A DNA stretch of 64,000 bases from Pratylenchus scribneri (taxonomy: Eukaryota > Nematoda > Chromadorea > Rhabditida > Pratylenchidae). Shown one piece after another: positions 44,240 through 57,055 of this stretch (position 1 is the stretch's first letter; every line of letters begins with the position of its first letter). The stretch lies in assembly GCA_030063045.1 (NCBI GenBank), contig JAQSEB010000001.1, forward strand, positions 124,001 to 188,000, given 5' to 3'. The notes beneath the pieces are model-generated. The model did no database searches and was not told where the DNA came from. It worked only from the letters and a program-made list of their open reading frames with translations. The position numbers were made by a program, and so were the translations under genes.

Positions 44240-44960
44240 CAATGAATTCAAATAGGTTTCTTTCTCCTGTTCGACAGGAATATCCCCTTCAAATATTTCC
44301 TTCTTCCGGAGATCCACCAAGATCCCTTTTTGGGAACTTCAACAAATATTCTCTTCTTCCTTCTCACAACAATTCTTTTTTTTCCATTTATTTCCATAAA
44401 TAGAAATTTACTTATTTCTGCTATTACAGTAGGGGACAATTTACTTCCTGTGTAATTCGTTTGATGATAGCTCGAGGCAATAAAATTGGGAAAGGCGATA
44501 TATCAATTGAAAGCTCTAAATGTCTCCTAAAGATGTTATTGTGGTGGCGTTTCAATTCTCATTGACGAATTTTGCCTACTCCGTTTAATGGCCACATATC
44601 TTTGCGAATATTGGCCAATTGCGTCCCTGGAGGATATGTTGGACGGCTCAAGTTCACGAAAATAAATGATAAAATCCACCCTAAATATACCATCTTTGTC
44701 CATCCTAACTTGAAGGCATCGTTTCAACCGCCAATTGTGAATTCTTTTATTAAATGGGTGGATTTAAATTCATCACAAATTGAACATTTTGGAATACTTT
44801 CATCAAATTCTCATTTATTTTTCATCTTGTTAAGGGAAAATATAAAAAATAATTTATGGTTTTTCCTTCTTCCGGGGGATGATCCACCATGATTCCTTTT
44901 TCGGCCACTTCAACAAATATTCCCTTCTTCCTTCCCATTCTCGTTTCCATAATTGAAAAT
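44240..44960. other. Two diverged copies of a ~90-bp segment around an FB1 fragment
   Basis: Segments at about 44290-44380 and 44862-44945 share TCTTCCGG, GATCCACCA, ATTCC/ATCCC plus CTTTTT, and ACTTCAACAAATATTC followed by CTTCTTCCTTC. On the minus strand both read like KKxIFVEVxxKGIxVD. Between them is a half FB1 element (44448-44536) and a plus-strand open frame. It may be a decayed duplicated exon; no gene is assigned. Confidence 0.4.
44448..44536. repeat. FB1 foldback element, left half
   Basis: Reads ATTCGTTTGATGATAGCTCG, then GGGAAAGGCGATATATCAAT and GAAAGCTCTAAATGTCTCCT, the left arm of FB1. Confidence 0.75.
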
Positions 44961-45841
44961 AAATTTAATAATATTCAAAAAAAAAATAAAATAAACTCAT
45001 CAATTAATCAATCAATTTTGTTTTTTTCACAAAATCGTCGTCTTTTTTACGAATTTGCATAATAAAATTGAAAATGAAATAAAATCACAATTAATCCGTT
45101 TTTTGCTCTCAATTTGGGGAATTCTTGGGATTGAATGGAAATGGGTGGGAATATTGGGACATTTTTTTTATGTGTTATTCACAAATTTAGAGGGGAGGGG
45201 CAAAAAAATACAATAAAATATAATTAATTGTTGGCATATACCCTAAATAAAATTGGATTGGAGGAAATTGATGAGGGAGGGAAGGCCAAGAAAATAATGA
45301 AAAATGAATGAATGAATGAATTCCTCGAGTTTTTTAAAGGGATTTGTGTGGATTTGGATGAGCATTTTAATTAATTATAATATGGAATAAATTGTGTGAA
45401 AGAGGAAGGGAGGCATTTCGATTTACATACCCAAAAAAATGAATTGAAAACAAATTTTGGAGACAAAATTGTTCGTGTCGATCAAATTTGAGGGAAAAAA
45501 AAAGGATGGCTCTGGATGGATGAATTGGTGGCACTTTGGGTCGGAATTTATGGTGGAAAAAGCACCCAGGGTCCAATTTGTGAAGGGACCAAAGCTTTTG
45601 AATAAAACAACAAATTTTATTTAATATTTTTTTGAAGATGATGAGCGAATGAGGAGAAAAGCAGCAAAAATAAAATAAACCATAAAAATGGCGAAAATTT
45701 AATACAATCAAATTCAATTTAATATTGAGAGTGGGGGGAATGGGGAGTTGCATTTCAATATGCACCGGAGAAATTGGAGAAAATTATGGATGATATTTTT
45801 GTGTTTTCAGCTACTCATCTTCTTCTTTTCAGCAAATTCTT
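44961..45841. other. 3' flank of MOB2; no gene recognised
   Basis: AT-rich with AATAAA motifs on both strands. Open frames on the minus strand (45367-45765) are hydrophobic and unlike any family. Confidence 0.5.
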
Positions 45842-48076
45842 TTAACAAGTTTGGGCATAACATTTCGGTTGACAATTGGCCAATATTCCGGCACCGCCGC
45901 CGCCAACGGGTGTTTGTGCCTCAGCCAAAACCATCGTCGATTGACCACCCCATGAGCCACTTTTCATCATTGTTGACATCATCGTTGCAGCCGCAGCCGT
46001 CGTTTGTTGGTTTTGTTGATTGTTGAGGTTGCCTAAAAATTTACAAATGAGATTTAATAAATTTTTGAAATTTTTTTTGACAAAATTTTTGGCCCCAGGG
46101 GCAATGTAGGTCAGGTTCAAATATTCTCAAAGTAAATTAAAATTTTTTCGGATTAATTCGAACTTTTATGAATTTTTATACATTTTTTAATTTATTATAG
46201 ACCGAAAATTATTTTTCGAAAATTTTTGACCCAAAGTTGGACCTTCACTTTAGGTCTCGAGTTCGAATCCCCTCAAGGGAAGGTATTTTTTAAAGGCTTG
46301 ATTTCCATTTTTATGAATTTTTCAGTAAATTTTTTTAACGAAAAATAATTAGAACCAAAAAAAGAGTTAAAAAAAGTGCTAAAAATTTTACCTGTGTTGC
46401 CAATGTTCTGCCTTTCCTTTTCCTGTTGTTTCCTCTGTTGTGCCTGCTGAATTCTGCCCTGAACTGTGTTCGGATTCACCGTCGTCGTCGTTGTTGTTGT
46501 TTTCATTTCGGTGCCATCCTCCAATGCGGCCATTCCCCTCTTCAATGAGGCCCTTTGCTGCAGAGTGGATTGGCAAGATGGACGGGCCAATTGAATTGTG
46601 TTTTGCACTGGATTCAGTTCCTTTTCCGTCATTAACCCGTACATTTTGGCCAACTAAATTTGCGCAAAATTCAAATTAATTTGTTCATTTTTGGAATACC
46701 CTGGCCAAATGAGTAAGCACCAATCCGAATTGGGGTCGAAGATTCAGTGCGCCCAAATGTTCCCAATGTTTAGTGTAAATGTGGCCAAGGCAATGCCAAA
46801 GAAGTCGAACAATTCGGGCAGAATGCGCTTCGAAGTCGGTGGAGAATGGAACGCCTGCAGCAAAAATAATTAAATTAATTAAAAATTTTATTTAATTTAG
46901 TGAAAAATTATGCCAATATAATTAAATGGTTTAATGTTTTGTCACTGGTCAAAACGCATCGAATGATATATAAGGTTTGGTCAAAATTAAAGGGTATTAT
47001 TAAACGGTTTAAACCGGTTTTGGTTTATTGGTTCAAAAGTAAGAATTTTTTAAACCCAAGCCAAAATAGTATCCAATTATGTGTCTTAAGGAGATACGAG
47101 ATATACGGTTTGGGGGTTTAGAACCACTGACTGAACGTGAACCATTAAAATCCTTTAGACAATTTCAATTTTTTTTTGATATTTTAAATATTTTTCAATT
47201 AATTTTAATTAACTCATAAAAAATTTGCAAACCATATTTTGTGGGAAATATGCTCTGATTTGTGCGCAACGCTTCACAACATGACATAACACTGTCGATG
47301 TACCGCATTGCGGAATAATTGTGCCGTTTGCCGCGTTCATCCAGCCAAGGGGCTTTCCTAAAATATACAAATTTTTATGAATTTAATTTTTTTATGGTAA
47401 ACTCACTGATTGCCAGGAAAACTCATCACAGAACAAGTCACCGGTGTGCAAATTTCCGACAAAGTACAACTAATTCCATTGACATGTTCAAAAAGGGCAA
47501 GCACTAAAATAATTAAATTATTTTAAATTTTTCAACATTTTTTATTATTCAAAAACCTTTAATTTTAATTATAAAAAAAATTAACCATGTGCAGCCAACC
47601 ATTCATTCCGATCCATGTTACCGGGCAATGTGCAAATTTTGTCGATCATTTGTTCATCAAATGAGTCGGCCACACAACTGTCCACCGACTGCACTGCTTT
47701 TCGTGCCGATTTTGCCGAGCCAGCTTGCGAAAAGCTGACCACACCCGTTTTTTTGTTCCCCGTTGTGGTGCCATTATTCGTGGATGATGAGGCTGTGACT
47801 GTTTCGGGCACTGGACAAACACCATTGCCCGCATTTTGGACTGGACATGGCCTCGGCGCGTCCTTTCCTCCTCCTCCTCCCAAGTCGGCTCCTTTTCGTC
47901 GTGAACGACTAAATTAGAATAATTTAATTTTTTTTTTTATATTAATATGAAAATATTTTGTAAATTTACAATTTATTGAGGAAGTTGACCAAAGAATTTA
48001 GCGGTGAAAATGATGACTTTGGTGGTTTAATTCCCTTCGATGATTGATCCTTTTGGCTAATTGGGCTTATTTGCAT
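45842..48076 (-). CDS. MOB2-like kinase activator
   Basis: Seven exons (47970-48076, 47586-47908, 47407-47503, 47233-47357, 46700-46854, 46392-46653, 45842-46032) give 419 residues with all phases matching. MOB proteins bind and activate NDR/LATS-class kinases; MOB2 partners NDR in cell polarity and morphogenesis. The MOB core runs from CTLPGNMDRNEWLAAH through ISCTLSEICTPVTCSVMS (zinc-ligand cysteines), WLDERGKRHNYSAMRYIDSV and NQSIFPTKYGVPF to GHIYTKHWEHLGAL. The WLDERGK and FPTKYG sequences favour MOB2 over MOB1. It has a basic N-terminal extension (NFLNKFRSRRKGADLGGGGG) and a Gln/Thr/Met-rich C-terminal extension not seen in the roughly 240-residue vertebrate protein. Introns hold a Rep3 copy and a SINE-like copy. 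Confidence 0.92.
46170..46310 (+). repeat. SINE-like repeat with tRNA box B
   Basis: TTAGGTCTCGAGTTCGAATC at about 46250-46270 contains a box B and aligns by eye with the minus-strand sequence at 5930-6110, including an upstream CTTCACTTT. It sits in the last intron of MOB2. Confidence 0.55.
46920..47150. repeat. Rep3 dispersed repeat, copy 3 (+)
   Basis: GGTCAAAACGCATCGAATGA, TATTAAACGGTTTAAACCGG and TTTTGGTTTATTGGTTC match copy 1 in order. It lies in a MOB2 intron. Confidence 0.88.
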
Positions 48077-48346
48077 TACCTCTAGATATTTTAATTAAAA
48101 TAATTATTTAATTATCCAATTTTAATTCTCTTTATTATTTTCAATTATTCCAATCATAAATCATTCCAATTTCCCGAAATTTATTGCAGAAGATCTTTTT
48201 CCTTTCCAAAATTCCATAAATTTAATTTCTTATTTTTATTTTTATTTTTTTATTTTTCCTTTTTATTTTTTTCATACATGAAAAATAAAATTAATTTTTT
48301 TTTCTTGTTCGGTACCGTATGGAGAATAAGCATTTCAACTTGGCCA

Positions 48347-48652
48347 TTCTTTAAGCCATAACTCAACGAGGCTTTAGCCAATCTTAGAAGGCAATATATC
48401 ATTTGAAAGCCCAAAGTTTCCTCTATAAAGTAGCCTTATTAAATTTTACAAATTCAAGCTTTGAAAAAAGTTACATGCCTTTGAGTATAATAAATGCGAT
48501 TTTTGGGGAAAAGCCATCATTTCTACAGAGTGTTTTCAATTTTCAAAAAAAATTAATTAGGGCACTTTTAAAAGGACATCTAAGGCTTTCGAATAGCATA
48601 TTGCCTTCCAAAATTGGTTGTTTATTTGTTGGGCAATGATCAAAAGAAAGGC
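48347..48652. repeat. FB1 foldback element
   Basis: Begins TTCTTTAAGCCATAACTCAA and ends TTTGTTGGGCAATGATCAAA, about 270 bp upstream of the MOB2 start. Confidence 0.85.
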
Positions 48653-51600
48653 CCAAGTACTAAATTGTTATATTTCGCTTTAGGCAAATTTAGTATACAG
48701 TAATTTGGGATCTTTTTCCAATTAATTTGATTAATTGCAAATTAATTTATTCTGGACCTGCTTATTAATAGGAAAATGCCTCGCCATGGACAGAGCACCT
48801 CTTTCTCTTTGAGCATTCCCCCTCTTCCTTCTCCGCCTTCCTAATAGAACCGAAGGGGAATTGGAATTTTGTTTTTTTGGCCACAGAAGAGGGAGGAGGC
48901 AAAATGAATTTGTGGATTGAAGGAAGGAATGATGGCTGAGAATGAATGTTTTTGGTGAATGTGGGTGGTTTTGGCTGAGAATGTAAATTTGTGGAATGAA
49001 ATGGAGGCGACCGGTGGAAAGGAATGAATGAATTGAGAAAATGGCCAAAAAGGCCTCCTTATTTATATTTAAACGATCTGAAATGGATGGAAAGATGAAA
49101 AATGGGTGGGAATGTGGCCGCCGGCGAAATATTTAAATTTGAAGAGGGAGGAAAGATTGATGTGAGGAATATGCGCTGGGGGCGAAATTGTGTTTATGGG
49201 AGGGAAAAGCAGCAAAGCATTAGTGGCGGATTTGAAAATCACAAGGCGATGCATAAATGGGAGGAGGCGAATGGAAGGCGGACCCGGTGAGGATCACGGG
49301 GAGGAGGCAATAAAACTTTTTATTTATTTTTGTATGTTTTCCACGATTGCCCACCCCCCCCCCCCCCCCCTCTCAGCATTTTGTGGATTAATCCGCGCCC
49401 GGCTGTCGGCTCTGCATGGAATTTTTGTTTGTTCGCCGATGGATGGGCAAAACGGACAAACACCGGCGGCGGGGAGAAAAGGGGCATTTTGGGGATTGAA
49501 CTTTTTATGGAGGCAATTTATTCCACTGACTGACTGAGGCAAAGTGGGGGGAACATGGAATGTTCATGTGGGAATTTCCCCTCCACTTTCCCGACTGCCA
49601 ATTAAGCCAATTTGTTCCCCAAAGGTGGGCGCGATGGTCTCCTTCGCAACCAACCAGCCAGCCTCCTTCCCCAATAAATATTCAATCTTCGATTCCATCC
49701 ATTCAGCCAATCGCCCAACGTCCATCTCAAGCAAAGAAAGTAGAAGAAAGAAAAAGGGGAAAAGCAGTAGCAAAAAAAAATGTGGAAAAATTCCATTCCA
49801 TGCACAAATTCATTCATTCGCCCAATTCACTTCTTCCAATTTTTCATTCATTGTTTTGTGTGTTCCGCGCGGGAATTGATGGAAAGGGGAAAGAGAAATG
49901 AGCCGAATCGGCGAGATGGAAGCTTTCTTCCCTATAAAATTTCCATCGACTGCTTTGTCACATTTTTCATTCCCTTTGCTTTTTTTCTCGTTCGCTTGCG
50001 CCGCCGCCGTCGATCAGCCATCGGGGCCGCCTTTTTGGCTTTTCCTCGGCTGGATGGAAAGGAAGGAGGGAAATTTGTCATTTTTGGAGGCAGCCACCAT
50101 TCCAACAAAAAAACCATTAGTCAGTTTGGCGGTAAACCATTTTTTGCCAGAGACCAAAAATGGAGGGGGGGGAATGAACGGTTTAAATAGCCAAAGGAGG
50201 AAAAAGGGCGAACAAATGGATGATTTGGCCAACCAAAAAATGAGGCGATGACGGTGGGGAATGTGAATGACAAAAAAATTTTGGGGCCAGGGTAATAGGA
50301 AAGGCGCGAAAATATTTTTGGGAAAATGTGGAAGGAAAGAATGCTTTAAAAATTCGAAATTGAACAATTGAGGAACCATTCTTTGGCCATATTTCATAAA
50401 GGAATCAACCTATTTTGGAAGGCAATATGCCATTCGAAAGCTTTAAATCTCCTCTAAAAAGTGGCTTATTAAAATTTTTTGAAAACTAAAATTAAATTGG
50501 ATTATAGGGAAAGTGGCTTTTAATCCATAAAATCGAATTAATTATATTCAAAGACATGTAAATTTTTTAAATTCGGAATTTTATAAAATTTAATAAGGCA
50601 ACTTTGTAGAGGTCACTTTGTGCTTTCAAATGGTATAAAGCCTTACGAAATTGGCTGAAGCCTCGTTGAGCTATGTGCTGGAGATAATCAATCAGCGACA
50701 ATGGAAAATAAAAATATATGTGGACAATTATTTTTTGGCCAATTTTGTCATGGAAATTTGGTCAAATTTTCGGTACTTATTTCAATTTCATCAAAACCCA
50801 ATAAAAATGATTGGTTTCCGATTTCCGTCTTTTTTTTTGCTTATCAGTTTGAATTGCTTCTCATCATCTGCCCATCAATAAAATTATCAAAAAATGCATA
50901 AAAATTCTTGAAATCATTTCCTTCTCCATTTTCTCCAAATCATTTGCCCAATAATCCCCGAATTTTAGAAGCTCCAAAATGGTTGGGGGATTTTCCCTTC
51001 CAAAACACATAAATCACCAAAAGGTGTTGTTTGGTTGAAGCCCCAAAACAAAATGGGCTTATTTCCCTTGGGTCAAAGACGACTAAAGGCTGTCTAAAAG
51101 GGGTAAAAGGTAAATTGGGGCCACATCAAAGGATGGAGGGAATATCCAATTTCAGCTGCTGCTTTTGCAGGTGGCTTGGCCAATTCCCATTTCCCTCCAT
51201 TTCCAACTGGTTTGCAAAAATGTGTTTGGTTTGGTGGCCTTTGCCCACATTCATTCATTTCCATTCCTCACCAAATTTTCACAAGTGGACATCGCCAATA
51301 GCCGAAAGAAGCCGCCACCGCCGGCGCTGTTCAATTGGGCGTGCAAAATTTTTGGGGACGGAGAGAGCGGAATTGGCCGATTGAATTGGGCGGAGGAGGG
51401 GATATTGAGGAGGAAAGGGCATTGTGTTCAGCCGATAGCCGAGGCTTTGGCCAAAAATATTTTTAAGAGGGCAAAAGCAGCCAAAAGGGGGCCGAGGGGA
51501 TGCAAACAATACTTCCCCATCTTCACCCTATTCCATTTCCTCAAAATTTGTTGTGGAGGCCACACACAAAAAGACCCGACAAATATGGGGAGGGTTGGGG

Positions 51601-52112
51601 GAGGGCCAAATATTGTTTTGGCCAATGTTTTCCAACGTGACAGACAAACAAAATGATTATTTTGAATGGAAAATGAATATGGAGGAATATTCGGGGGAAT
51701 GATTTTTGAAGGTTTGAATGGTGAGGCCGGAAATGGACACAGAAATTTGGGGCGACAAAATTGTAAAAATGAATGAAAGATTGAATGAATAAAATGGAAG
51801 ATTTGGAAAATGAAAGGCGAAAATTGTGTGAATAATATGAATGAAGGATGGGCCGCCTTTGGTGGAATTGGAATCGGTCGGGGTGGAAAAGGTGTGAAAA
51901 ATGTGGAATTTGATGGTTGAGTGTCACAATGGAAAAGGAGGGAAGAATTATCATGAATTGTGGAATTTGTTGTGGACCAAAAATGGCAATGGAGGATAGC
52001 CCCCGAAGGGGGAAAGGGTGGTGAGGGGAAAGGCCAAAACCCCCAGAAGGAAGATTCATCAGCCTTTGATTTTGTATTTTGCCCTAAATTTGTCATAAAA
52101 AATGTCATTTTC
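48653..52112. other. Gene-poor region
   Basis: No conserved protein recognised. Composition alternates between purine-rich and pyrimidine-rich tracts. It includes a 17-C run at 49354-49370 and one FB1 copy (50378-50670). Several open frames of 100-250 codons lack domains and codon structure. It could include introns or 3' exons of the minus-strand gene beginning at 52361. Confidence 0.45.
50378..50670. repeat. FB1 foldback element
   Basis: Begins TTCTTTGGCCATATTTCATA and ends GAAGCCTCGTTGAGCTATGT. Confidence 0.85.
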
Positions 52113-52115
52113 TTA

Positions 52116-52361
52116 CGTGGCAAATGTAAGCAAATTGGAGATGAGTGCCTTGACCAGGCAACAGCCATTTTCACCGCTTACATCCACACTGGCCTGACGA
52201 GCAATGAATGAACGAGGTGGCCGATTGCCAGTGGTTGGAAGGCGATGATGGGAATGGGAATGTTGATGTGAATTTGGGTTTGGAGGAGGATGAAGATGAT
52301 GGGAATGTTGGGAAGGCGATGATTGATGATGATGCCGAAATTGGGCTGTTGAGATTGTCAT
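52116..52361 (-). CDS. Possible first exon, His/Pro/Ser-rich N-terminus
   Basis: The minus-strand ATG at 52361 opens a frame of 82 codons that reaches a good donor (GTAAGA, just before 52115). It encodes a His/Gln/Ser/Pro-rich start (QFRHHHQSSPSQHSHHLH), then a more ordered stretch (FIARQASVDVSGENGCCLVK). No family recognised. Later exons would lie at lower coordinates in the gene-poor region but none was identified. Confidence 0.4.
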
Positions 52362-52499
52362 TTTGTTGAAGGCAAATTTTAATTAATTTTTAGTGAATTT
52401 TTTCTTAAAATAATTTTTTTGAGAAAAATAATTTGGAAGGCGGAAATGAGGAGAAACGGAGTATGATTAATTTGAACTGAGTGAGTATGATTACTTGTG

Positions 52500-52812
52500 C
52501 CTATTCATAAAGCATTGAGCCACTTTTGATAATTTTTATATCAAATTAAAGAGCAGACTTTTGGCTATCAAATTATATTAAATTTATTTAAATTGGTTCA
52601 GAATTCATTGAATTACAATCAAAAATCATTTAAAATAGCCTTTACTCTGGACACATGAAAATTCCAATTATTTTTTTGGCCATAATTCCATCAATTCTGG
52701 ACCAATTTAAATAAAAATAATATTTTTGATAGCCAAAAGTCGGCTCTTTAATTTGGTAGCAAACTTGTCAAAAGTGGCTCAACTCTCGATGAGTAATTAT
52801 AAACGGGGACAC
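52500..52812. repeat. FB2 foldback element
   Basis: Left arm from CTATTCATAAAGCATTGAGC through AAAGAGCAGACTTTTGGCTA; right arm AGCCAAAAGTCGGCTCTTTA to GATGAGTAATTATAAACGGG. Confidence 0.9.
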
Positions 52813-55800
52813 ATTGGTGTTTGGGGCATATCCTATATATGAAGTGACTTGGAGACGGAATGAGGTCGAAGATTGCGCAAATTTGGAATTGCAAAAATGG
52901 ACATTGAAAGCAAAAAAAAACGAGAATTTGGGTCGAGGAGGCAAAACGATCGCCTCGCGCGAATGGAGGTCGAGGCGAAGGCGCGCAAAAGGCTGGGGGC
53001 GCCGCAGGATATTTGAATGCGCGGAATGGGAGGAAAAGGCACTTGTGGATCTTTGACGGTCGCCACCAATTTTGGGATGAGGACCATTCGGAGTGGCTGC
53101 AGGTTTATTCCTTGCCTCCCTCAAAAATCCGGTCGCCACTCCAATTTTCCCACACAATTTTATTCCCCCGAAGCTGCCATATTTTTCCAACATTTTTTGA
53201 TCAAAATTGAATAATCCAAATTGAATTTTGATCGGAATGGACGACGCGATCAGAGATGGCCCCATTTTCTTCAATTTTTGAAAAAGTAACGCCGAGTGGG
53301 GCAAAACAGGTGGTTGGAAGGGAGGGTGAAATGACCTTGGGGAATGGGGGAAAAGGATGGGGACGGTTTGATTTACGAAGGCGACGGGAATTGAGGGTAA
53401 GGAAAATGTTGGGAAGGCTTTGTTTTTGTTTTTTTGAGCTGGCACAAAATGCTCTTTGGAATAATGGATTAGCCAATTAAAAAAGGCTGGCCAAATTTTA
53501 GGATATTTTGGTGGGAAAAAGTCTACTGAATGAACAGAATAAAAGGAGAGATGCTTATCAAGACTGGATTCACAGTGAATTGGATGAAGAATTGGGGGAA
53601 TTTAATACTCCAACATTGGAATGTTCGATGTGCATTTTTTTGAATTGGGCATACATTCGCCTCCTTTCACCGTTGGCCCATTCTCTGTTGAACAACTTCC
53701 GTCGCCTCTCAAAAATCAGCAAAAGGCCCATCGGCAGCCGCTGCCTCTCAAAAGCAATAGCAGAAACATTTTTGTTGTTGAATACGGGCAACAAAAGTGA
53801 AAGTGGAAAAGTGGCGATGGGGAAGAACGGGGCGAGGCGAGGCGAAAAGTGGCTGGCTGATTGAAGGGCCCAAAATGGGCAAATGGTGAATGCGCACTTT
53901 TCGTGATTTTTTCTGAGAGTGAGGGGCAAATTTTTGGGAGAAGGGCAATTTGTTGTTTGGAGGGGGGGGGTCCATTTTCGAGTCAATTTGCCGCCCGAAT
54001 GGGCAGGCGGAGCATGTTTGAGGGAGGGGACAAAATGGGGGAAGGAGGATGGGGCACGGCGTAGCCAAGGGAACTCAAAACATGAATACAACCAAAAAAT
54101 GGGAAAATATATATAAAATTCTTCATCATTGGCGGTGAATTTCCGCCTCGCCTTCCAGTAAGCCAGCTGGTCGTCCATTTTCGTATTGCGCAGCGTAAAT
54201 TGGCTGGTTGATGAGTAAAGAAGAGGAAGAAAGGTAATCTTCATTCATTTGGATGAAGACAATATAATGAATGTGTGATTCACAATTGGAATTGGGCGAA
54301 GAAGTGTCTCTCAAGAATGGAATGGACCAGATTGACGCATTTTTGAAAAATGAAGGACAGCAGGCATCGATTACATATTGCGCACATTTATTTTGTTGGA
54401 GTTGGCATGGACTGGAGCCAAATTAATAAAAATTCAAGATTTTAAAGCAGAGGAAAGGTGAAAGATTAAATTTGGCGATAAGAAAAAGGGGAAATTTGGA
54501 AGAAAATTTCCCCTTTTTTGTTTAATTAGCAGTCAAAATTTAATCGCCTTTAAATTGGCCAATTCCGGGGTTCAATTTAGCAGAACACATTGCAAAATAA
54601 TGGACAAAAATGGAAGATGCAAATTGGCACAAATCCCTCGCCAAAAATAGGCTCAAATGGAATATTTTAGATTGTATTATGTGCTTTGAGATGTGGCCTC
54701 ATCTGCTGATGAGGGCGCAGCCATGTGCCTTTTGAAAGGCAAATCAGATGATTTACCCCAATTTATGGCCAATGGAAGTCACACGCTGCAGAATGCGAAT
54801 TTGAGGGAAGGGGCGGCCAATGGATGTGATGAGGCCAATTTGGGGTTGAAGAAGGCGGAAAATGAACATGTGGGGATGAGGATTGGAATGGGTGAATTTG
54901 GAAATTGGGGGAGGAACATGGACCGTCGGCAAAAAAGTGTCCTTTGGTGTCTCTTTGTCTGCTGCTCGGCTGCTGGTTGCTGCTCTTATAAAGCCGGGAA
55001 ATGGGATGGAGTCGGCTGACTCGAATGGCTGGATGGATGTTTGGTTGAATGTTGAAAGGAAATGGAGGGGGAAACAGACACTTTTGCTCCTCCTCTCCCC
55101 TCGAGGGAAAATGCTCAGAGAACAACAAGAAGAAAACTCCCTTTTTTGGGCTCAAAAATGATTATGGAATTGTGGCTGCAAAAAAAATAAAATTGCGCAC
55201 GGATGAATTGTGGTGGATGATCGATTAAATATTATTATTATTATTATTGTGGGCATTCTCGCGAGAATTGGTTGGGACCAGTCAAACACAAATCCATTGA
55301 CGCGCATTGTTTATTTACAATGGGACAATTGGATGATTTTTGTTGTTTTATTTTGAAACTTTGCCTCCCAAATTGGCTGATTGGATTAACAAATTCCCTC
55401 AGGGGGAATATGATGGAATGCGAGGAATGTGTGTGCCTAAATCCTATAATAAATTGGGGCCCCAAATACATAATTTTCCATTTGCCATCGCCATTAAATC
55501 TTCTGCCTGCCGCGCGGATCGCCTTGCCCCTTTGCCCACTCTAATAAAATCCTCCCAACTTTTAGTATGCGCCATTTGGAGGAAGCCTCCTTATCCCCCA
55601 ATGCTCCACCTCCTCCTCTTAACCCATTCCCCTCCAGCAGTGCCCGCCTTCATTTTCCCAAGACTAAACCGGTTGGTAATATTCTTCTTCGTCTTGCATG
55701 TTCCGCTGATTGGCCCCCTCCATTTTCCCCCATACATTTTGGTGACGCGGCAGCCGGCGGGGGCAAATGGAAAGTGGGGAAAGGAGTTGAAGCGAAGATT

Positions 55801-56739
55801 GATGCCCGGAACGTGGAGGCGAGGTGCCGGGGGCAGGCGAGAAAAAAATTGATGAAGGCGGCTGGAGGGAATGGTCTGATCGAGGCCAATAATGAAGGGG
55901 AAATGGGGAATGCTTTTCGTTCGATCGATCCTCCCACCTTCCAACTATTATTTTGGAGTGCTTTTGGTGCTTTTCCACACAAAGTGGATGGATTGATGGC
56001 TGCTTGAATGAGAATGGATTGGATGAATGAATGGATGAATGGATGGATTGGAGGGGAAACCGGCCCTCTGCCTCCAGCAGAATTGGGAAAGGGGAATTGG
56101 AGAAGGTGACCCCTTTTTGCGCATTGGGCAAATATTGAATTTAGAGGGGGAATGAATGAGGCCACAAAACAAAAATAAAGGTAAATATGTATTGGATGGA
56201 TGGTACAAAAATGGAAATTGATGGAGGCTGTAGGCAAGCATTAAATCCCATTTTTGGCTCAATTTTATTGGCCCAGCGAGAGAAGGCATCATCTATCCAA
56301 CATCCCAAAAGCCAAAACCATTGAAAGATCACACCTTCCTTTTTCCTACAAAATGCTCATTCATTGGCTAACATTTTTTCGTGCCCATTTCCTCGCCAAA
56401 ATGGCCCTCTCGCATTTTTATGAGCCTCCTAAAATTGAGCTTGGAATAAATAGAAAATAGAATTGGGCCATCCATGCTATTGGTGTGGTCGTAAATTTTG
56501 GATTGTTGGCTCTGGGCGAATGTTGTTGACAGCCATTTTGAATGGGGAACACCAAAATGAGGTGGAAAATTGTATGGAAGGTGAGAAATGATCACCAAAA
56601 ATGGAAAAGGCGACAATTTGTTCAGATAGCGTGTCCGCCTGTGTGCTAAAATGTTGAGGCCAATCCTTTTATTCAATTCCATTTTTGGATGAAAATTTGG
56701 ATGAGGGGAAGTGAAGGGAGGGATATATGTACGCCTCAA
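52813..56739. other. Gene-poor region
   Basis: GC-richer, purine-rich on the plus strand for long stretches, with a short ATT microsatellite near 55230-55248. A minus-strand frame near 54126-54250 (YAAQYENGRPAGLLEGEAEI, then a stop) looks like a possible C-terminal exon but has no partner. No conserved gene. Confidence 0.45.
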
Positions 56740-57055
56740 TTTGTCGCCGTTTATAATTGCTTGATGAAGCCACTTTGATGATTTTGGTTATCAAATTAAA
56801 AAGCAGACCTTTGGCTATCAAATAATATTAATTTTATGTAAATTGGTTCAAAATTAATGGAGTTATGCCCAAAAATCATTTAAAATGACTTTTAATTTGG
56901 ATTAGCGAAATCTTCAAGGTTTTTGGTGCATAACTTCACTAAATCTCAATCAATTTTTAAAAAATATTGTTATTAGATAGCCAAAAGTATGTTCTTTAAT
57001 TCAATAACAAAATTGTCAAAATTGGTTTCATCTTTGATGAGTTATTATAAAGATG
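56740..57055. repeat. FB2 foldback element
   Basis: Left arm CCGTTTATAATTGCTTGATG through AAAGCAGACCTTTGGCTATC; right arm AGCCAAAAGTATGTTCTTTA to TGATGAGTTATTATAAAGAT. Confidence 0.9.

Noticed and set aside
51428..52174. 248-codon minus-strand open frame
   Set aside because: No domain, Phe/Pro/His-biased composition expected from a pyrimidine-rich strand, and an overlapping frame of similar length in the same direction.
53508..54244. 118-codon plus frame and 224-codon minus frame overlapping
   Set aside because: Mutually exclusive, no recognised domain; a small minus-strand C-terminal-like peptide near 54126-54250 has no splice partner.
55567..56237. Several 110-195-codon frames on both strands
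   Set aside because: Overlapping in opposite strands and frames within skewed-composition DNA, with no family resemblance or consistent splice sites.
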